Source of the DNA: Myrmaecium sp. VS I D KN 1
Lineage: Eukaryota; Ascomycota; Dothideomycetes; Valsariales; Valsariaceae
NCBI GenBank assembly: GCA_019775845.1
Contig: JADQAV010000028.1
Coordinates: 186,001 to 250,000 of the forward strand
DNA: 64,000 bases
Direction of reading: 5' to 3'
Position numbers and translations under genes: made by a program. This document shows, one piece after another, positions 52,390 through 64,000 of the stretch. The notes below the pieces were generated by a model. The model did no database searches and was not told the origin of the DNA. It saw nothing but the letters and a program-made list of their open reading frames with translations. The stretch's first letter is position 1, and the number at the start of each line of letters is the position of its first letter.

Positions 52390-53459
52390 AGTGATTATCA
52401 CAGCTGAGTAGACACGAACGCCCTTTTCCCCTTAAGCCGAATCGCAAGAACCAAAAAAAGGAGAAATAACCGTGCATACGGGGGAGCATATCTTTGTTTC
52501 AAGATTTTTTCCTCGCTGTGCACGCATTCAAATTCCCTGCTACTTGATAGGAGGGACAGACGTTTACTGCCGAGTTTCTTTGAGACAAGGGCAGGGCGGC
52601 AGGCGATTGGTACGGGATTTCACAATTCTGTATGCTGCGTTGCAGGCTTCGATTTCCTTATTCTTCATCGTGCTTTCTTTTCTTTTTCGGTAACGAGACA
52701 AAACTCATTGCGTCCTTTTGGGGGAAAGGGATCGGAGCGTGGGTGGTATCTGCATTTTCACTTTCATCTTAGCCATGTCTTTCCTCTCTTCTCCACTCCA
52801 GAGTAGGGTTGTACTATGATCTTAACGGACTTTTTCTTTCCTGCCATCTAATATCTCTCGCCGTTGTTTTCTCTTCGACTAGCTTTCTTGCTGGAGTGAA
52901 TGATCTGCCTTGCACACGGAACTCGCAAGGCGGTTTCTCATGTTAACATGGCAATCTTAAGGCCTGCTTTGAATAGGCTTACACTACCGATTTACAGCGA
53001 CACGCTAATGAGTATATGTGATGGAGGACAGAAATCAAATCTACGACATTTTGAGTTCTCCCAAAAGATTTCTTTTCGAGAGCGTCCCGCACCCGCAGAG
53101 CCCTAATATTATAACTATCCATTCGTCATCCTCATGTTGCCGAAATTGGTACAGTATGTGGACGCCCCTCAGTCTGGCCGGCTGTCCAAGTGAAAGCTGA
53201 ACAGTTGTCACAGGCAGAAGGTTGCAAGTGACATCAGTCCGGTCCGTCAGATGTCCAATATGCCAAGTATCAGTATGCGTTTGAGTTCAAAGATCCCTAC
53301 GGCCAGCCCTTCCGTTCTACCCTCCCGTGCCTTTCTTTAAGCTTCAGATGCGCATCCTCCACGGTGTTCAGACCACAAGCACACCACATTACCACCCATC
53401 CAACATTCACTTCCGATCCGAGTTGCAGATCCTCCCCCACACGTCGCCATCCCCGTGGA
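52390..53459. other. DEF1 3' region and intergenic sequence
   Basis: About 1.07 kb with T-rich 3'UTR character and no supported gene. Confidence 0.55.
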
Positions 53460-53603
53460 ATGGTCTTCTTGTACCCGTCACATATTGCACTTATACTCTT
53501 CCTTGCCTGGTGGCTTCCGAATCGACGCGGACGCCGCCGGGAGCTACAGGGAGCTTCTGAAGAAGGAGAAACAGAAACTTCGGACGAGAGTGAAGAGGAG
53601 TAG
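53460..53603 (+). CDS. Possible 47-aa single-pass membrane peptide
   Basis: ATG 53460 to TAG 53601-53603. The peptide has a hydrophobic helix (SHIALILFLAWWLP), a basic stop-transfer cluster (NRRGRRRE) and a strongly acidic tail (EGETETSDESEEE), an arrangement that is coherent for a small tail-facing membrane protein. It could equally be the first exon of a gene that continues into the frame at 53635, since GT dinucleotides occur near its end. No homologue is recognised and no promoter sign is visible, so this is a weak call. Confidence 0.3.
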   Translation: MVFLYPSHIALILFLAWWLPNRRGRRRELQGASEEGETETSDESEEE

Positions 53604-53634
53604 TTGGTCTGCAAATACGCTGAAAAATCACAAG

Positions 53635-54126
53635 ATGACATCCGATCGTCTTCCTGCAACATCGGCATGTCCAACGACCATGGAGCCCCGGCTCGGACAA
53701 CCGCCGAGCACCAGAAGTATCCCTGAAGAACGGCGTAATGTGAACGAGGTCTCTGGCCCGTCCGTCCAGGCACCACCGGAATCATCAACACATTCGTCTC
53801 CGCAGCCAAGCCATCCATCGCAGGACGGTTACAATACGATGACGGATCCTCTGATTCTGACTGCGGCTGCGCTCTTTGAACTCCTGGTGGAAAGCAATAT
53901 GCAGCCTGAACATATCGAACGGCTTCCGACGTTAGGAGCCCTGGATGCAGACGCGGCAGAGATGGAAGCGTTACAATCTTCTCACACCGAGTCTCCAACC
54001 CCCCCAGGTCCAGCCGAAAACGTTGAAGGCTCCAACACAACTGCCCTCAACCAACAAGTTAGCCAAGAATCTGCTCCGCAAACAAAGCCCAACAAGTCTG
54101 AATGTCAACCAGGCTCCCATGAGTGA
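53635..54126 (+). CDS. Possible 163-aa Pro/Ser-rich protein or second exon
   Basis: Open from ATG 53635 (MTSDRLPATSACPTTMEPRL) to the TGA at 54124-54126, 31 bases after the stop of the small membrane ORF and in a different frame. Composition is protein-like: Pro/Ser/Thr-rich (PPESSTHSSPQPSHPSQ) with one plausible amphipathic segment (LILTAAALFELLVESNMQPEHIERL). The frame is open upstream to 53455. It may be the second exon of a gene starting at 53460 or an independent lineage-specific gene. A long minus-strand frame over the same bases (54040-53297) has a less natural composition. Confidence 0.3.
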   Translation: MTSDRLPATSACPTTMEPRLGQPPSTRSIPEERRNVNEVSGPSVQAPPESSTHSSPQPSHPSQDGYNTMTDPLILTAAALFELLVESNMQPEHIERLPTLGALDADAAEMEALQSSHTESPTPPGPAENVEGSNTTALNQQVSQESAPQTKPNKSECQPGSHE

Positions 54127-55600
54127 TGACTTTGGGATCAGCTCTACTAGTCAGTATCATCTCTTCCCTGTCCCATGGGGCGTCGAAACCACCGAGGCCA
54201 TATCCCCAGCCGCGCTGGCCGAAGCACAGATGACGCTCTGCTCCCACATCCGCCTGGATCATTGGATCTTGACCAAACTCCATACGATGTTTTGAATCGG
54301 CTGAAGGACTCATCTTTCCATAATTTGCAGTCTCATTTGTTGTTAGTATCCAGAGGAGATCTCGATTCGACGTAGATAGGGCTGCCTTTCTGAGCATTTA
54401 AACTATCATGTAATTATCACACCTAAATAGACATGAGGCCCGCGGGTGATTTGAAATAAGTTCCTCGGATTCATCTGCGTCCGAAAGCTAAAATTAAAGC
54501 AAAAAAGCCGTTTGTCTGTAAAACTTGTCCGGATGCCGAATGTGGATTACCAGATCCGTATGCTAGGGGCTAGGGGCTCGTAGCATGTGTCAACGGCGTC
54601 GAGTTCAGGGTATATATCGGTCAGTGTCCCTTTCCAGACGCCGCTGCTCATAAATGTGCTCAAAATGCCCGCTCGCAAACGATATGAGAAAATCGCTTTC
54701 GTCTGACTCGTCAACGCCAGACACAGTCGCAGAAGACGCCAGCCCGATAGACGAAACAGGTAAGGTCAAATGTGCACTTTCACGCGGTTCGTGCCCAGCC
54801 ATGTACCGGCATAGGAGCAGGAAAAGGATCAAGATAAAGAAGCAAAGAGTAAGAGAGGCAAGGAAGAAAGCGGTGTAGCCGCCACGTCGAGATTGAAGCA
54901 AAGACAATTATCACCGTGACCGAAACGAATGACCACATGACCAACCAATCCGCCACAATATGACATTATCCTACAAACGTAACATACGTACCAGTTTCAC
55001 CGTCAAAGTCATTGCACGTGAACCCATCATTCATGCCCTACCGCAAAGTTCGTGTCGCACACGACTCGGATGGAGAACAGAAGAAAAAAGGAAGATATCT
55101 TACAGAGGATCCTGGACGGAGAATGGAAGAGCGAAGCGTAAGAGGAAAGAAGATTGGAGAAAAAAATACTATCAGCATATTATGTAAAAAAGAGAAGGTA
55201 GAAAGCCGGATAAAAAAAAGGACCCGGCCTATGCATATCCGTCACTCCCCCATTCGTCTGAACGCCATCGCTTTTTTTTGTAGGTGTGGGGGGTGAAGGC
55301 GAGAATCCGTGGAAGATAATCTCATGCCATTAGGCCCATCCCCGCAAAGCCGCCAGGAACCATGCAAATTGGAGAGATCATGACTTCCAAAACCCCCAAA
55401 AGAGAAAACTAGAAAGTAATTTGAAACCCGTTCCTAAGCACCATAGATGCAGCAGATGATCATTGGATCAACCCGTTTGGAGCATACCTCTATACCAGGG
55501 TTATCCAGCAGCTCCTTCATAATATATATTTCGACGTGACCCTAGCCGTCAAGGATTGAGGTCCGTCGCGTGATACTTGTGGCCTCCACACAAACATGGA
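54127..55600. other. Intergenic region upstream of the NOT1 3' end
   Basis: About 1.47 kb. No supported gene. A pyrimidine tract on the minus strand (about 54800-54880) creates a false hydrophobic frame. GGGGCTAGGGGCT near 54567 is a short tandem. Confidence 0.55.
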
Positions 55601-58600
55601 CTAAGCCATAACCCTAGGGCTCTGTTGTGCGTGGGAGAAAAGCGCAGCGAATAGGCGCTCGACCTAACATTTCAGCGTTAGATAGTGAACAGGTTGTAAA
55701 AGGATGACATATTACTTACCTCTGGGGCAGCTTTGATGAAAGGCAAATCCCAGAACTGGTATGTGCGATTCTTCAAAATCTCCAGGAGAGTAATGATGAG
55801 GCCCCAGGGATGAGGGCGATGGACGAGCAAGCGTTCCAGGAGCACACGAGTTATCGTCTGTTGGACGTCAAGCTTCTGTTGATCGGATGAAGGGGATCCA
55901 AAGAGGTGGAGGATGAGGTAGCTGAAGTAATGCGTATGGCTGTTGGGAAAACGAAGCTGGTTCGCCATTGCACTGATAAGGTGGTAACGAGCCTCCGGAT
56001 GAAGCTCTCTTGATAGCGTCTCCAAGAGCTTGGTTTGTGGGGCACTGGCGTTAAAAGATGGAGCCCTGGAACCTTGATTGTTGAGAGCAGCCATGCCAAT
56101 GTACAAAACCAACGCATGCAGAAGTACAGTGTCGACGGTGACTAGCACAAAGTCTTGCCCTGTCTCTTCCCTCGCAGGACGGTAGATAGCATCGCATATC
56201 CTGTTAACATCTGCAGCACTTTGGTCGGATGTCTTTAGAAGCTTGTCCAGAGTCTCCTTGATCCCGGCTTCCTTGATAGGCGCTTCGACATCCCCGCGGA
56301 TGACGGGAGCCCTACGGATCTCTTCAATACGATCCACCTTCAGACCTGATGTAAACGGATCAGGAAGCTCAGCGAAGGTAGTGGGATGTGCGCTAAGGAT
56401 CAGATTGCGTAACTGAGTGCAATGTATCGGCGTCATGTTAGTCAGTCTAAAGTGGTTCTCCGTCAGGAATTCCGGGAAGTCATGGTGGAAAATAAGGAAG
56501 ATTCTGAGGACCCCGCGGTAGAAAGAGCGTGCTTCCAGTGAGAGGTCGGCAGGCTTTACTAATTCGCCGGTGTATGACAGGAGAGCCTCGATGATCTGGA
56601 CATACATGTCCCATCGCTCATCGTCAGCCAACTTGAGCATATCGGGTAAAAACATCCGGTGCGAGATCAAAGCAAGCCAGGCGAAGGAGAAGCCAGGGAA
56701 ATACTTCGGCTGCACAGCAAGGAATGCCTTGGAAAGCGCAAGAAGCAAGTCTTTCTGATTGTCGCCAAGGTCCTTGGAGTTGCTGTGCAACTCGCAAATG
56801 ATGGATGAGAAGAGTCTAAAGAAGATCTTCTGGTTGAAAGCATCACCCCGAGTATCATGGTGCTGGCAAAGGACGACAATTACGAAAGAGAGTATACCAT
56901 CGAAGTACTGTGCTTTAGTCGGCTTAACAGCTCCGTCAGATGTCTCTCCTTGGTAGATCACCAAGAAAACGATGAGACGCGCTAGCGCATCGACTGGAAG
57001 GTACGCATTGTCGATACTGCCTCGGGGGAGCAGAGCTTCTCTCTCATATGCGTCAACCGAGATGTCTATGCAGACCCGTATGAACAACAGAGTACTCTCC
57101 TTGCTCTTAAGAATATCGTGCTCATGAAGCTGGTGAACGAAAGTTGGAAGAGACTTCTCAGATGTATCGAGTCGCTGAAGATGAACCCATTCTTCAAAGA
57201 TATAATCCATCTGGTCTCTCCTATCCACATCGAGCTCCGACTGCCTCGGTTCCTCCGGAGCAGACTTCTGAAGCTTTTCGAAAAGTTGTTTCCCGACTTC
57301 AAGGTCTGGCTGCTCCGAAAGCCACTGGGTTAGAGCCTCGAGGGACTGGGCAAAATCCGCGCGAAATGCTACCGCGTTGTCTTTCTGCATAGTTTCGCCG
57401 ATGAGATTCGAGAGGAATTCCACCGCGGCTTCCCTGTGAAGCCGAATAGCGCGAGCAGTGTTGCCGTCCACGCTCGGCAGATCGAGAAGGCCTTCCTGCA
57501 TCAGATATACAGTGGCCAATGCATTGAAGCCACGATCGTCGTTCAAGCTATTGAGCCATTCCACGGCACGGCGGGCAATCATGATGGACTGTTGGCACAG
57601 ATAAGATAGAAGTCGCACCATAACTTCAACCTCCAGGTGCTTCTGTCCCTCGTAGATCACTGTGGCAACCTTAGACGCAAGATTTTCGGCAATGTTCTCC
57701 TTGTGGTTTCCCGTCTGCTCCAATAGGGTGATTATCTGCTCATACACCAACCGTGTAGGGGCATTCAGGCCCAGCTCTTCGATACTTTCTTCTGTAGCCT
57801 CATTCGCAGCTCGCTGCAGTTCACCAAGGAGTTCCTGTAGGCGTTCGATGGCCGATCGAGGATCCATGAAGCCGTTCAAATGTTGCAGAGAGCCAGGGGT
57901 TTGAATGGGCGGGAGACCAGGCATACGACTCTGCTGTTGGGGGGTATGACGGTGAATAAGATCGCCGGGCGTGGGAAGGTTGGACACAGAAGCGTATTGA
58001 TCCTGAAGCACTTCCTGAGGAACCTGAGGTCGACCGCTGTCTTGCGAGGGAGCGTTGGCATGATTTGATAGACCACGAGACAATCTACCAAACTCCTCGT
58101 AAATTGCCAACTGCTCCCTGTTCAAACCGCCAAGCTGTTGTTTGTATGGCTCTGGTATGAAGAAAGCCCACTGACTAATCACTGGATCTTTGAACGGCTC
58201 GTTTGGCCTACCGCTCTTATACAGCTTTCGGATACGGATCGCTTCTTCGATGTGTATATCGATTTCCTGCAAGGAATGGAGTTCTGCTGCCTGCTCTACA
58301 AGGCTGCAAACTGTATCAATATTGTCGTTGACGAACATCATGATCATTCCTTCAGGAAGCGCTTGTTCTGGGAGTTCTCGGGCATTGACTCGGATATTGT
58401 TCGTGATAGCCATGCGGAGCGGCTCTTTACACGTGACCAGTGCAAGGCTTCCAGCAAGCGACTTGACCACGCCATGTGCAGCTTCCCGCAGCTTATTCTC
58501 GTCAGGATCTAGCGCAAAATCTTTGTTTACCAACTGTGAGGTCGCAATGGCGGCAATAGTGACCGAGCGTTCGACTACAGGAGCAATGATTTCGCTAATA

Positions 58601-61600
58601 GCAAGCTGCGTTGCCTGGATGAAGACTTGTCGAGCGCGAGTATGTGTAGCGAAATTACCGGCGGCCGCTGGGAAGGACAACTGTGAGCCGAGGTCAGGAA
58701 GAGAGGCAGATATGGTGTGAATAGAGAATCGTTCGCTAGGTCCGCGCGCCTTATTCAGATTCATCAACGACAGATCTCCGAAGCCGTCGGTCTCGTTACC
58801 CATCGCTCCTAGGTAATCCTCTTCCAAGCGCGGTCTTGAACGTATGCTGTCAGACGGAGGAATAGTCTTGTGGTCGAGGTCAAGCCCTTTACAAAGAACT
58901 TCAATTTCGAACTTGAGGTTGAGCTTCAAGTCGGCGAAGTGATATAGCTCGATCAGTAATTTGATAATTTCCAGAAGCCAAGGATTAGGCGGTCTGAAAA
59001 CGGTTGATCTAGCGGCTTGAATCAATACTTTGCACGTGAAAGGAATAACAATAAGCAGGCGACCAGAATCGTGACCTTGAATCAGGAGGTCTTTGAACGA
59101 GATATTTCTGAAAAGGATCGGCTTGTCGCGTGCAATCGTCAATGAGCCCAACCAACTGCCAAGGTTCTTAAGATGCGTGCGCTCGGTAGAATTGTTCATG
59201 GTTGCCTCAGCGTTCAACATCCGGATGACAGCAACATACGTCTCGCGCAACACCTCTTTCCAGAGTGTTCGATCATTGTAGAGTTCCAGGAGATCGAGAT
59301 AAAGCTGTTGGAAGTTGGGTTGCATCTTCGCACGCTGGTCTACTAGATAGCTGCCAAACCATTGGTAGTGTTTCTTCTGTAGCGCTTCTTGAAGGTCCTT
59401 CAGCTTGTCCTTGAGATTGCGCTCTGAAACATTGTTCAAGACGAAGAGGACCTTATCCTGCACTTCTTCCTCTGGAGGTTCGAACGCGTCTGGATTCTCA
59501 GGGGGATCAACGTGGAGGCATGTGAAGGGAGCCACTGCAGGTTCTGCGGCGAGGTCCTCATCTCCGTTCGCACCGTTGGTCATAGTGATGCCGTTGGTTG
59601 TAGCTCCGTTGGTCTCAGCTCCGCGTTGCCTCCCAACGATTTGTTCGAGCTTTGTCCAGATTTCGGTTCCCTGCAGGCCGGGGACGCTAAGGAGGCAGTC
59701 ACAAAAGCTTGGCCACTCCTCGAGGCGCCCGGCGAAATGCAGGAGTGCTTGGAGCCCAAACTTATACATCGACGCTTCCGGCGGATATTCTCGCACGGCT
59801 TCCAGAACCATGGCCAGCCCGGCCTGGAGGGCGAAACGAGAAAGGAGGTTGAAGTTGATGATGCCACCGAAAAGGACTGCCGTTGTTGCCAGGGCTTCGA
59901 GCGGATACTCACCAAAGCAATTGTACTCATCGAACAGCCCATGGATCATGCACGCGAACAAATCCTGGTCCGCCGGGTCTCGAGACGTCTTGTACTTCTG
60001 CAAAGCCTCGATGATATCCCTCACGTCACTTTCGCCGCTGTACATGTTCTTGTAGTGTTCTTGCATTTTCCGATCAGCCTCCTCAGAAAGTGCGTTCCCA
60101 TCCTTTCCATTCTCATCAATGACGTCGTCGAATCCTTCGCCATAATTGATGAGACGAGGGTAAGATTGGATACAATTGCGCTGCAGGCGAACGATCGTTT
60201 CTTCCGGCAAATTTCCCTCCAGCTTTCCCAACAACGCATGAACAGTCTTCACTGCAAGAGGCACAGATGAAGGCGGGATATGTTCACGCTGTGTAGCCAG
60301 ATCTAGCTCTGCTTTGGTGGCGAGAAAATTGGCAAAGACGTGAGGTAGAACATCGGGCATTTGGTCCATCATCCGATCTACCCAGCTCTCAAGGTCAAAA
60401 AGGCCTTGGCCATGGGCTAGCGTGGCCAGGTCGAGGCTCATGTCAGTGTTCAACTCAATTAAAGCATTGAGCCATCCATGATTGTTGGCATGTTCAAGGA
60501 TGTAAGTCAACGACATCCGGTCTTGACTATAGATGTCCACTAGTCGGGTGGCGAGCCATTGGCTGTCTTGCTTCCAAACGCCTTCTAGGACGAAGTTGTA
60601 ATTGTCAAGGTGTTTGAGAATGAAAGGAGTGAAAAGTTGTCTGAGAGCTTGGTCTTGAAGTGGTCCCCATGGCCTTGAGGATGCAGCAGCCGCCACCACA
60701 AAGATTTCAGTGTGCGTGTTTATGACGAGTTCTGGGATCCTCAAAAGCTGTGCTTGGTTATAATATGCGTGATCACGGAAGATCATGGAGAAAAGAGTGG
60801 AGGTTGCCTCGAGAGACACCAAGGGGTGCCGAACTGCCTGCTCCGCAAACGCCTTCACCTCTTCAGACGAGTCACTGAACTGCTCCAACGTGAATGCCTT
60901 CGTCAAGCGTGGGATCTGAGTCGCATCTGCTTCCTCTGCACTGCAGGACAAGAAAGCAACTATGAAAGACAGTTGCGTCCAAGGGTGAGCCCAAGTACCT
61001 CCCCATAGCTGTTGCAAGTTGAAGTTTTCGTTGTCCTTGGCCACTGGCAGTAATGCCTTATAGAGCGAAAGGAAATGTTGCTTCGATACACGTAGCGCAT
61101 CGCGGTCAAAATGCTGGACCACTTCCTGCCAATCGAGCCGCTGTCCGACACGATGTTCACGGAGAGCGGTGACGAAGTTGCCCACGTTGTATGCTTGTCC
61201 ATTTTGGGTGATGGCCATGAATAGGAGGACAGACGCGACCTGCTGCGGCGTGACTTCGCGAGCATCTACGGATGTCAACAACTCCTTAATGGAATCTATA
61301 CTTGCTGTTGACCGCGGCCCGGCACGATGTACCACTTTGAGTAAGCCGTTGGTAGAGCCAAAGATGTCGAACAGATACAGCGCTGCGCTGACCTCGACTG
61401 GCACTTGGAACCCGGCTGCCTCGTACCGACTCGCGACAATCTCCTTGAGGCGATTGTTACCCTCATCATCCCAGTTGCGCGGTGGATCCTGGGCCCAACG
61501 ATCGATTATTGCCGCAAGGAAAAGCGGCTGAATATCTGACTGCGGGTTCTTCACCGTCTCAATGAATCGCAGGAAGTTATTGCTGAGGATAGCGTCCGCT

Positions 61601-62586
61601 TTCGTACGAAGGTCCGGCTTCGATACAGACTTGCATGCAAGAGCAAGCGCTGTCTTCGCGACCGGGTCAAGTTTGAAATGGTCCATGAACGTCGATAGGT
61701 CAAAGTCCCTGAATAAGTCCCCCTCCGAGGTATCGAGAGACTCCGCAATCTTATAGGCCTGCTGTGGATCTTGCAGGATATTCTGGATTTCGCCAACAAG
61801 GATGGGATAGGTCGCCGGGTTTTCTGACACACGTCCGGAGCCCGGGAAAATCTGCGCGGCGTTCGCCTGCAACAAACGTCGAAAATACTTCGAGAAAACC
61901 TCCATTCCGTGCGAATTGATCAACTATAACGGTTGCGTTAAAGAAACGTATATTCAACGGAAGAATGGAGGCCGCACCTTTCTAATGTTATCGACCTGTG
62001 TCTCCCACTTGGTCCTATCTTTATCCTTGTCTTCTTTCAAAGAGCTGAGCAGGAGGAACACCTGGGCAATAACTATCTTGCCCAGCGACTGCCCCGAAGG
62101 CGCCGAGGAACTGTTTGCAGCCGTATTGGGCGACCCAATGACACTAGATTGTGAGAGAGAGGGTGATGCCCGCGCGATCCGACTAGAGCCTCCCCCGCCG
62201 CTGCTCGAGGCACCTCCACCACCTTGCGATGCGGTAGGCAAAGCTGCGGCGGAGGAAGCCAACGAAGCGTTGCTTTGAGGCGCTATGGTTCTAGAGCGCG
62301 CGGAAGGCAGCAGCTGACTCGGCTGGGGCTGCTGCGATGCCGCGGGTAGCGGGGAAAAAGGCGACGAGGTGGACGACGCGGAAGAATCGCGACTAGAGGC
62401 GTTGCGACCGGATACCGACTGCAAGGAAGGGAAGCTGGAAGAGCTAGGGGAAAATGTGCCTCGCGAAGGGCTGTTTGAGGTAGCGGCTAGCCTGCTCGAG
62501 GAATTGAACGTGGTTGAGATGGGAGTTAAACCACGGCGTCCGCTCTGCTGCTGACTTGAAGAGCCCCAGGTAAATTTCTGGCTCAT
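55601..62586 (-). CDS. NOT1: CCR4-NOT complex scaffold subunit NOT1
   Basis: Minus strand, three exons: 62586-61978, 61923-55720 and 55663-55601 (2291 aa). Introns are 54 nt (GTGCGG..ATAG) and 56 nt (GTAAGT..TTAG), both phase 0. The last exon has 20 codons (VERLFAALFSHAQQSPRVMA) and completes the conserved C-terminal ending WDLPFIKAAPEVERLF. Residues 1-150 are Ser-rich and disordered. Then come helical HEAT-type repeats (about 170-1000); the MIF4G domain that docks CAF1/POP2 (about 1015-1215: DKVLFVLNNVSERNLKDKL, NLGSWLGSLTIARDKPI); the CAF40-binding DUF3819 region (about 1260-1430: FATHTRARQVFIQATQLAI, GMIMMFVNDNIDTVCSLVEQ); and the NOT1 C-terminal domain binding NOT2/NOT5 (about 1900-2280: THYFSYLILHLFGS). 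It scaffolds cytoplasmic deadenylation and nuclear regulation. The length and all docking regions are normal for Pezizomycotina. Confidence 0.97.
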
Positions 62587-63700
62587 CTAGACAGCTGTCC
62601 CATCTGATCCGCTGACCGCGTTGCTTAAAGTAGATGAAGTGAAGAAGATGGGGAAGAGAATCGGCAAGGATATGGAACAGGTGGGTTAAGGTGGTGGACG
62701 CTGAGATGCGAAGGTTGGCTTTGCGGCTTGAGAAACACCAAGCGGCGAGACGTGGAGTTCGAGGGGCTTGGCGTAGCCACCCACTTTGCTAGCTGTAGCT
62801 TGAAGGCCTAAGGCACCATAGGCCAATGAGCACGGCCGAGGGCCAACCTCTCCTCGAGGAATAAACCCATACTCGTAGGGTAGCGGAATACTCGAGCCTC
62901 ACGCGTTTAAAAAAGCTCCATCATAGTTTCGAGGCCGGATGACTACTGTATTGTGTAACTGGATACTCCCGAGCGAACATCCCGTACCTTGAAGACTGTC
63001 GGTTGCCTGGCAATGATCATGCTGCGGGGTGTGGAGCAAACTGATAGCAGGAAAGGAGTTTCCACGCATATAAATCAGCTTCGAGCCGACCTGTACCAGC
63101 CATGGGTATTGGTAGCTATATATATTCATCAGGTACTGTAAGCAGCTTTACATCATCTGATTTACCATCAAGCATCTATGCATGATGGGAGTTTATCCGA
63201 CCCTGATCTACCCGGCAGTTTGCAGCGAAACTAGGCCAATTACAAGGTAGCAATTCCGGGACATCGTGGATGTCATAACTAAGTGTACGATTGTATTCGG
63301 GCGTGCAACTTGAAGTGAAACGGACAGAGAAGGCCTACCTTGTACACGCACTGCTGACCCAGTATAAAGTGCCTGCGTTGAACCTCAGGCCCTACGCGAT
63401 GCGCCTAACGGACTGCGGAGCACCCGCACCGCACGGTTCCTCGGACAACGAGCCTGTCAACAACCCGGCCCACGCTTACTAGTACTAAGTATGTACCTGC
63501 TAGCGATAACCACGCTATCAATCGTTCGCGGACCTGCAGTACCATCAGTACTCACCATCAATTAGACGCAATAGCTACTTCCTTCATTTTCCAAACCCGT
63601 GTTCTGAGAAATTCGTTCGTATCTGACTGAGGAATATCTCCATTCTTCCAGACTTGCTCGATACCTCACCACGTACAGCGCGGAAAGAACAACAGGCGCC
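62587..63700. promoter_or_regulatory. Divergent promoter between NOT1 and the F-BAR gene
   Basis: About 1.1 kb between start codons. CCAAT at 62823-62827. No supported gene; short frames near 63291 and 63562 are not convincing. Confidence 0.5.
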
Positions 63701-64000
63701 ATGCCTGGGACAGCAGTCTCAGAGCCGCCCTCCGTGTCTCTTTCATGTAGGTGGACTCTCACAATCGCGGGAACCATAGGCTAACTTCATATAGTTGCGA
63801 ATAACTTTTGGGGAAAGGATGACGCCGGCGTTGATCCTCTTCTCGAGCGTATGCACAACGCAAAGGTCACGTCTGACGAGTTGAAATCATTTTACGCTGC
63901 CCGTTCTCAGATCGAAGACGAATATGCACGGAAACTGCTTCATTTGGCTCGCAAGCCTCTTGGTTCCTCCGAAGCCGGCACACTTCGTCTGTCATTGGAC
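63701..64000 (+). CDS. F-BAR protein, Cdc15/Imp2 (PSTPIP) type, 5' part only
   Basis: Exon 1 is 63701-63746 (MPGTAVSEPPSVSLS plus one base). A 48-nt phase-1 intron (GTAGGT..ATAG) leads to exon 2 at 63795, which is still open at the window end. About 84 residues are visible. The second exon starts the FCH/F-BAR domain: FANNFWGKDDAGVDPLLERM, then TSDELKSFYAARSQIEDEYA and RKLLHLARKPLGSSE. This opening is typical of the septation group (Cdc15, Imp2, Hof1), curved dimers that bind plasma membrane at the division site and recruit formin and the actin ring. The rest of the F-BAR and any SH3 domain lie outside, so the exact subgroup (Cdc15 versus Imp2 versus Rgd1) is not decided. It is divergent from NOT1. 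Confidence 0.85.

Noticed and set aside
54605-54907. 100-aa membrane-protein-like frame on the minus strand
   Set aside because: The hydrophobic segment is a translated pyrimidine tract, there is no ATG before it and stops precede it in frame.
1-64000. CRISPR arrays, bacterial operons, prophage, telomere repeats, secondary-metabolite cluster
   Set aside because: None seen. The genes are spliced eukaryotic genes with independent promoters, and no polyketide, peptide synthetase or terpene genes are present.

Overview
The window is euchromatin of a filamentous ascomycete (Pezizomycotina; the gene set and protein style look like Eurotiomycetes/Eurotiales, but genus cannot be fixed from sequence alone). 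Reasons: short introns (mostly 45-90 nt) with fungal GT(A/G)(A/C/G)GT donors and CAG/TAG acceptors, GC-rich third codon positions, pyrimidine-rich core promoters, recognisable fungal orthologues (BNA5, GAL1, DAP1, DEF1, NOT1, an HMT1-type ABC transporter), and one sharply bounded AT-rich, TpA-saturated block of transposons that looks like the result of repeat-induced point mutation (RIP).

Layout. 0-9 kb: 3' part of kynureninase (BNA5), a stand-alone tubulin-tyrosine-ligase-fold protein, a possible Pol III structured RNA near 3.9-4.0 kb, a Cys-rich protein of unknown function, and a five-exon PARP-type zinc finger/AT-hook protein on the minus strand. 9-25 kb: a large mitochondrial PPR-like protein, a two-helix membrane protein, galactokinase (GAL1, three exons), a second Cys-rich low-complexity protein with the same cysteine layout as the first, and an HMT1/ABCB6-type ABC transporter. 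25.2-33.5 kb: a gene-free AT-rich island holding a dead Tc1/mariner copy and, abutting it, a complete but dead Ty3/Gypsy element (two 211-bp LTRs, coding strand minus). 34-48.6 kb: a coiled-coil protein, the haem-binding DAP1 protein, a GldB/GLD2-type glycerol dehydrogenase, a CECR5-type HAD phosphatase-fold protein with strong codon bias, and an unrecognised helical protein. 49-64 kb: DEF1 (CUE domain, RNA polymerase II degradation factor), a weakly supported small-ORF locus, NOT1 (scaffold of the CCR4-NOT deadenylase, 2291 aa, three exons), and the start of a Cdc15/Imp2-type F-BAR protein that runs off the right end.

Most genes are independent housekeeping genes; I see no biosynthetic cluster, CRISPR or prophage. 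The items most worth a second look are the two Cys-rich proteins that share an unnamed CGH / CxxC / CxxCx(3-4)CxC pattern, the hairpin-rich element at 3.9-4.03 kb with a perfect B box and a T5 terminator, the mariner-Gypsy junction in the RIP island, a 300-bp polypurine stretch coding an extreme E/K/R coiled coil, and the DEF1-NOT1 neighbourhood. Exon boundaries are my own reading of splice signals and reading frame and were not checked against transcripts.
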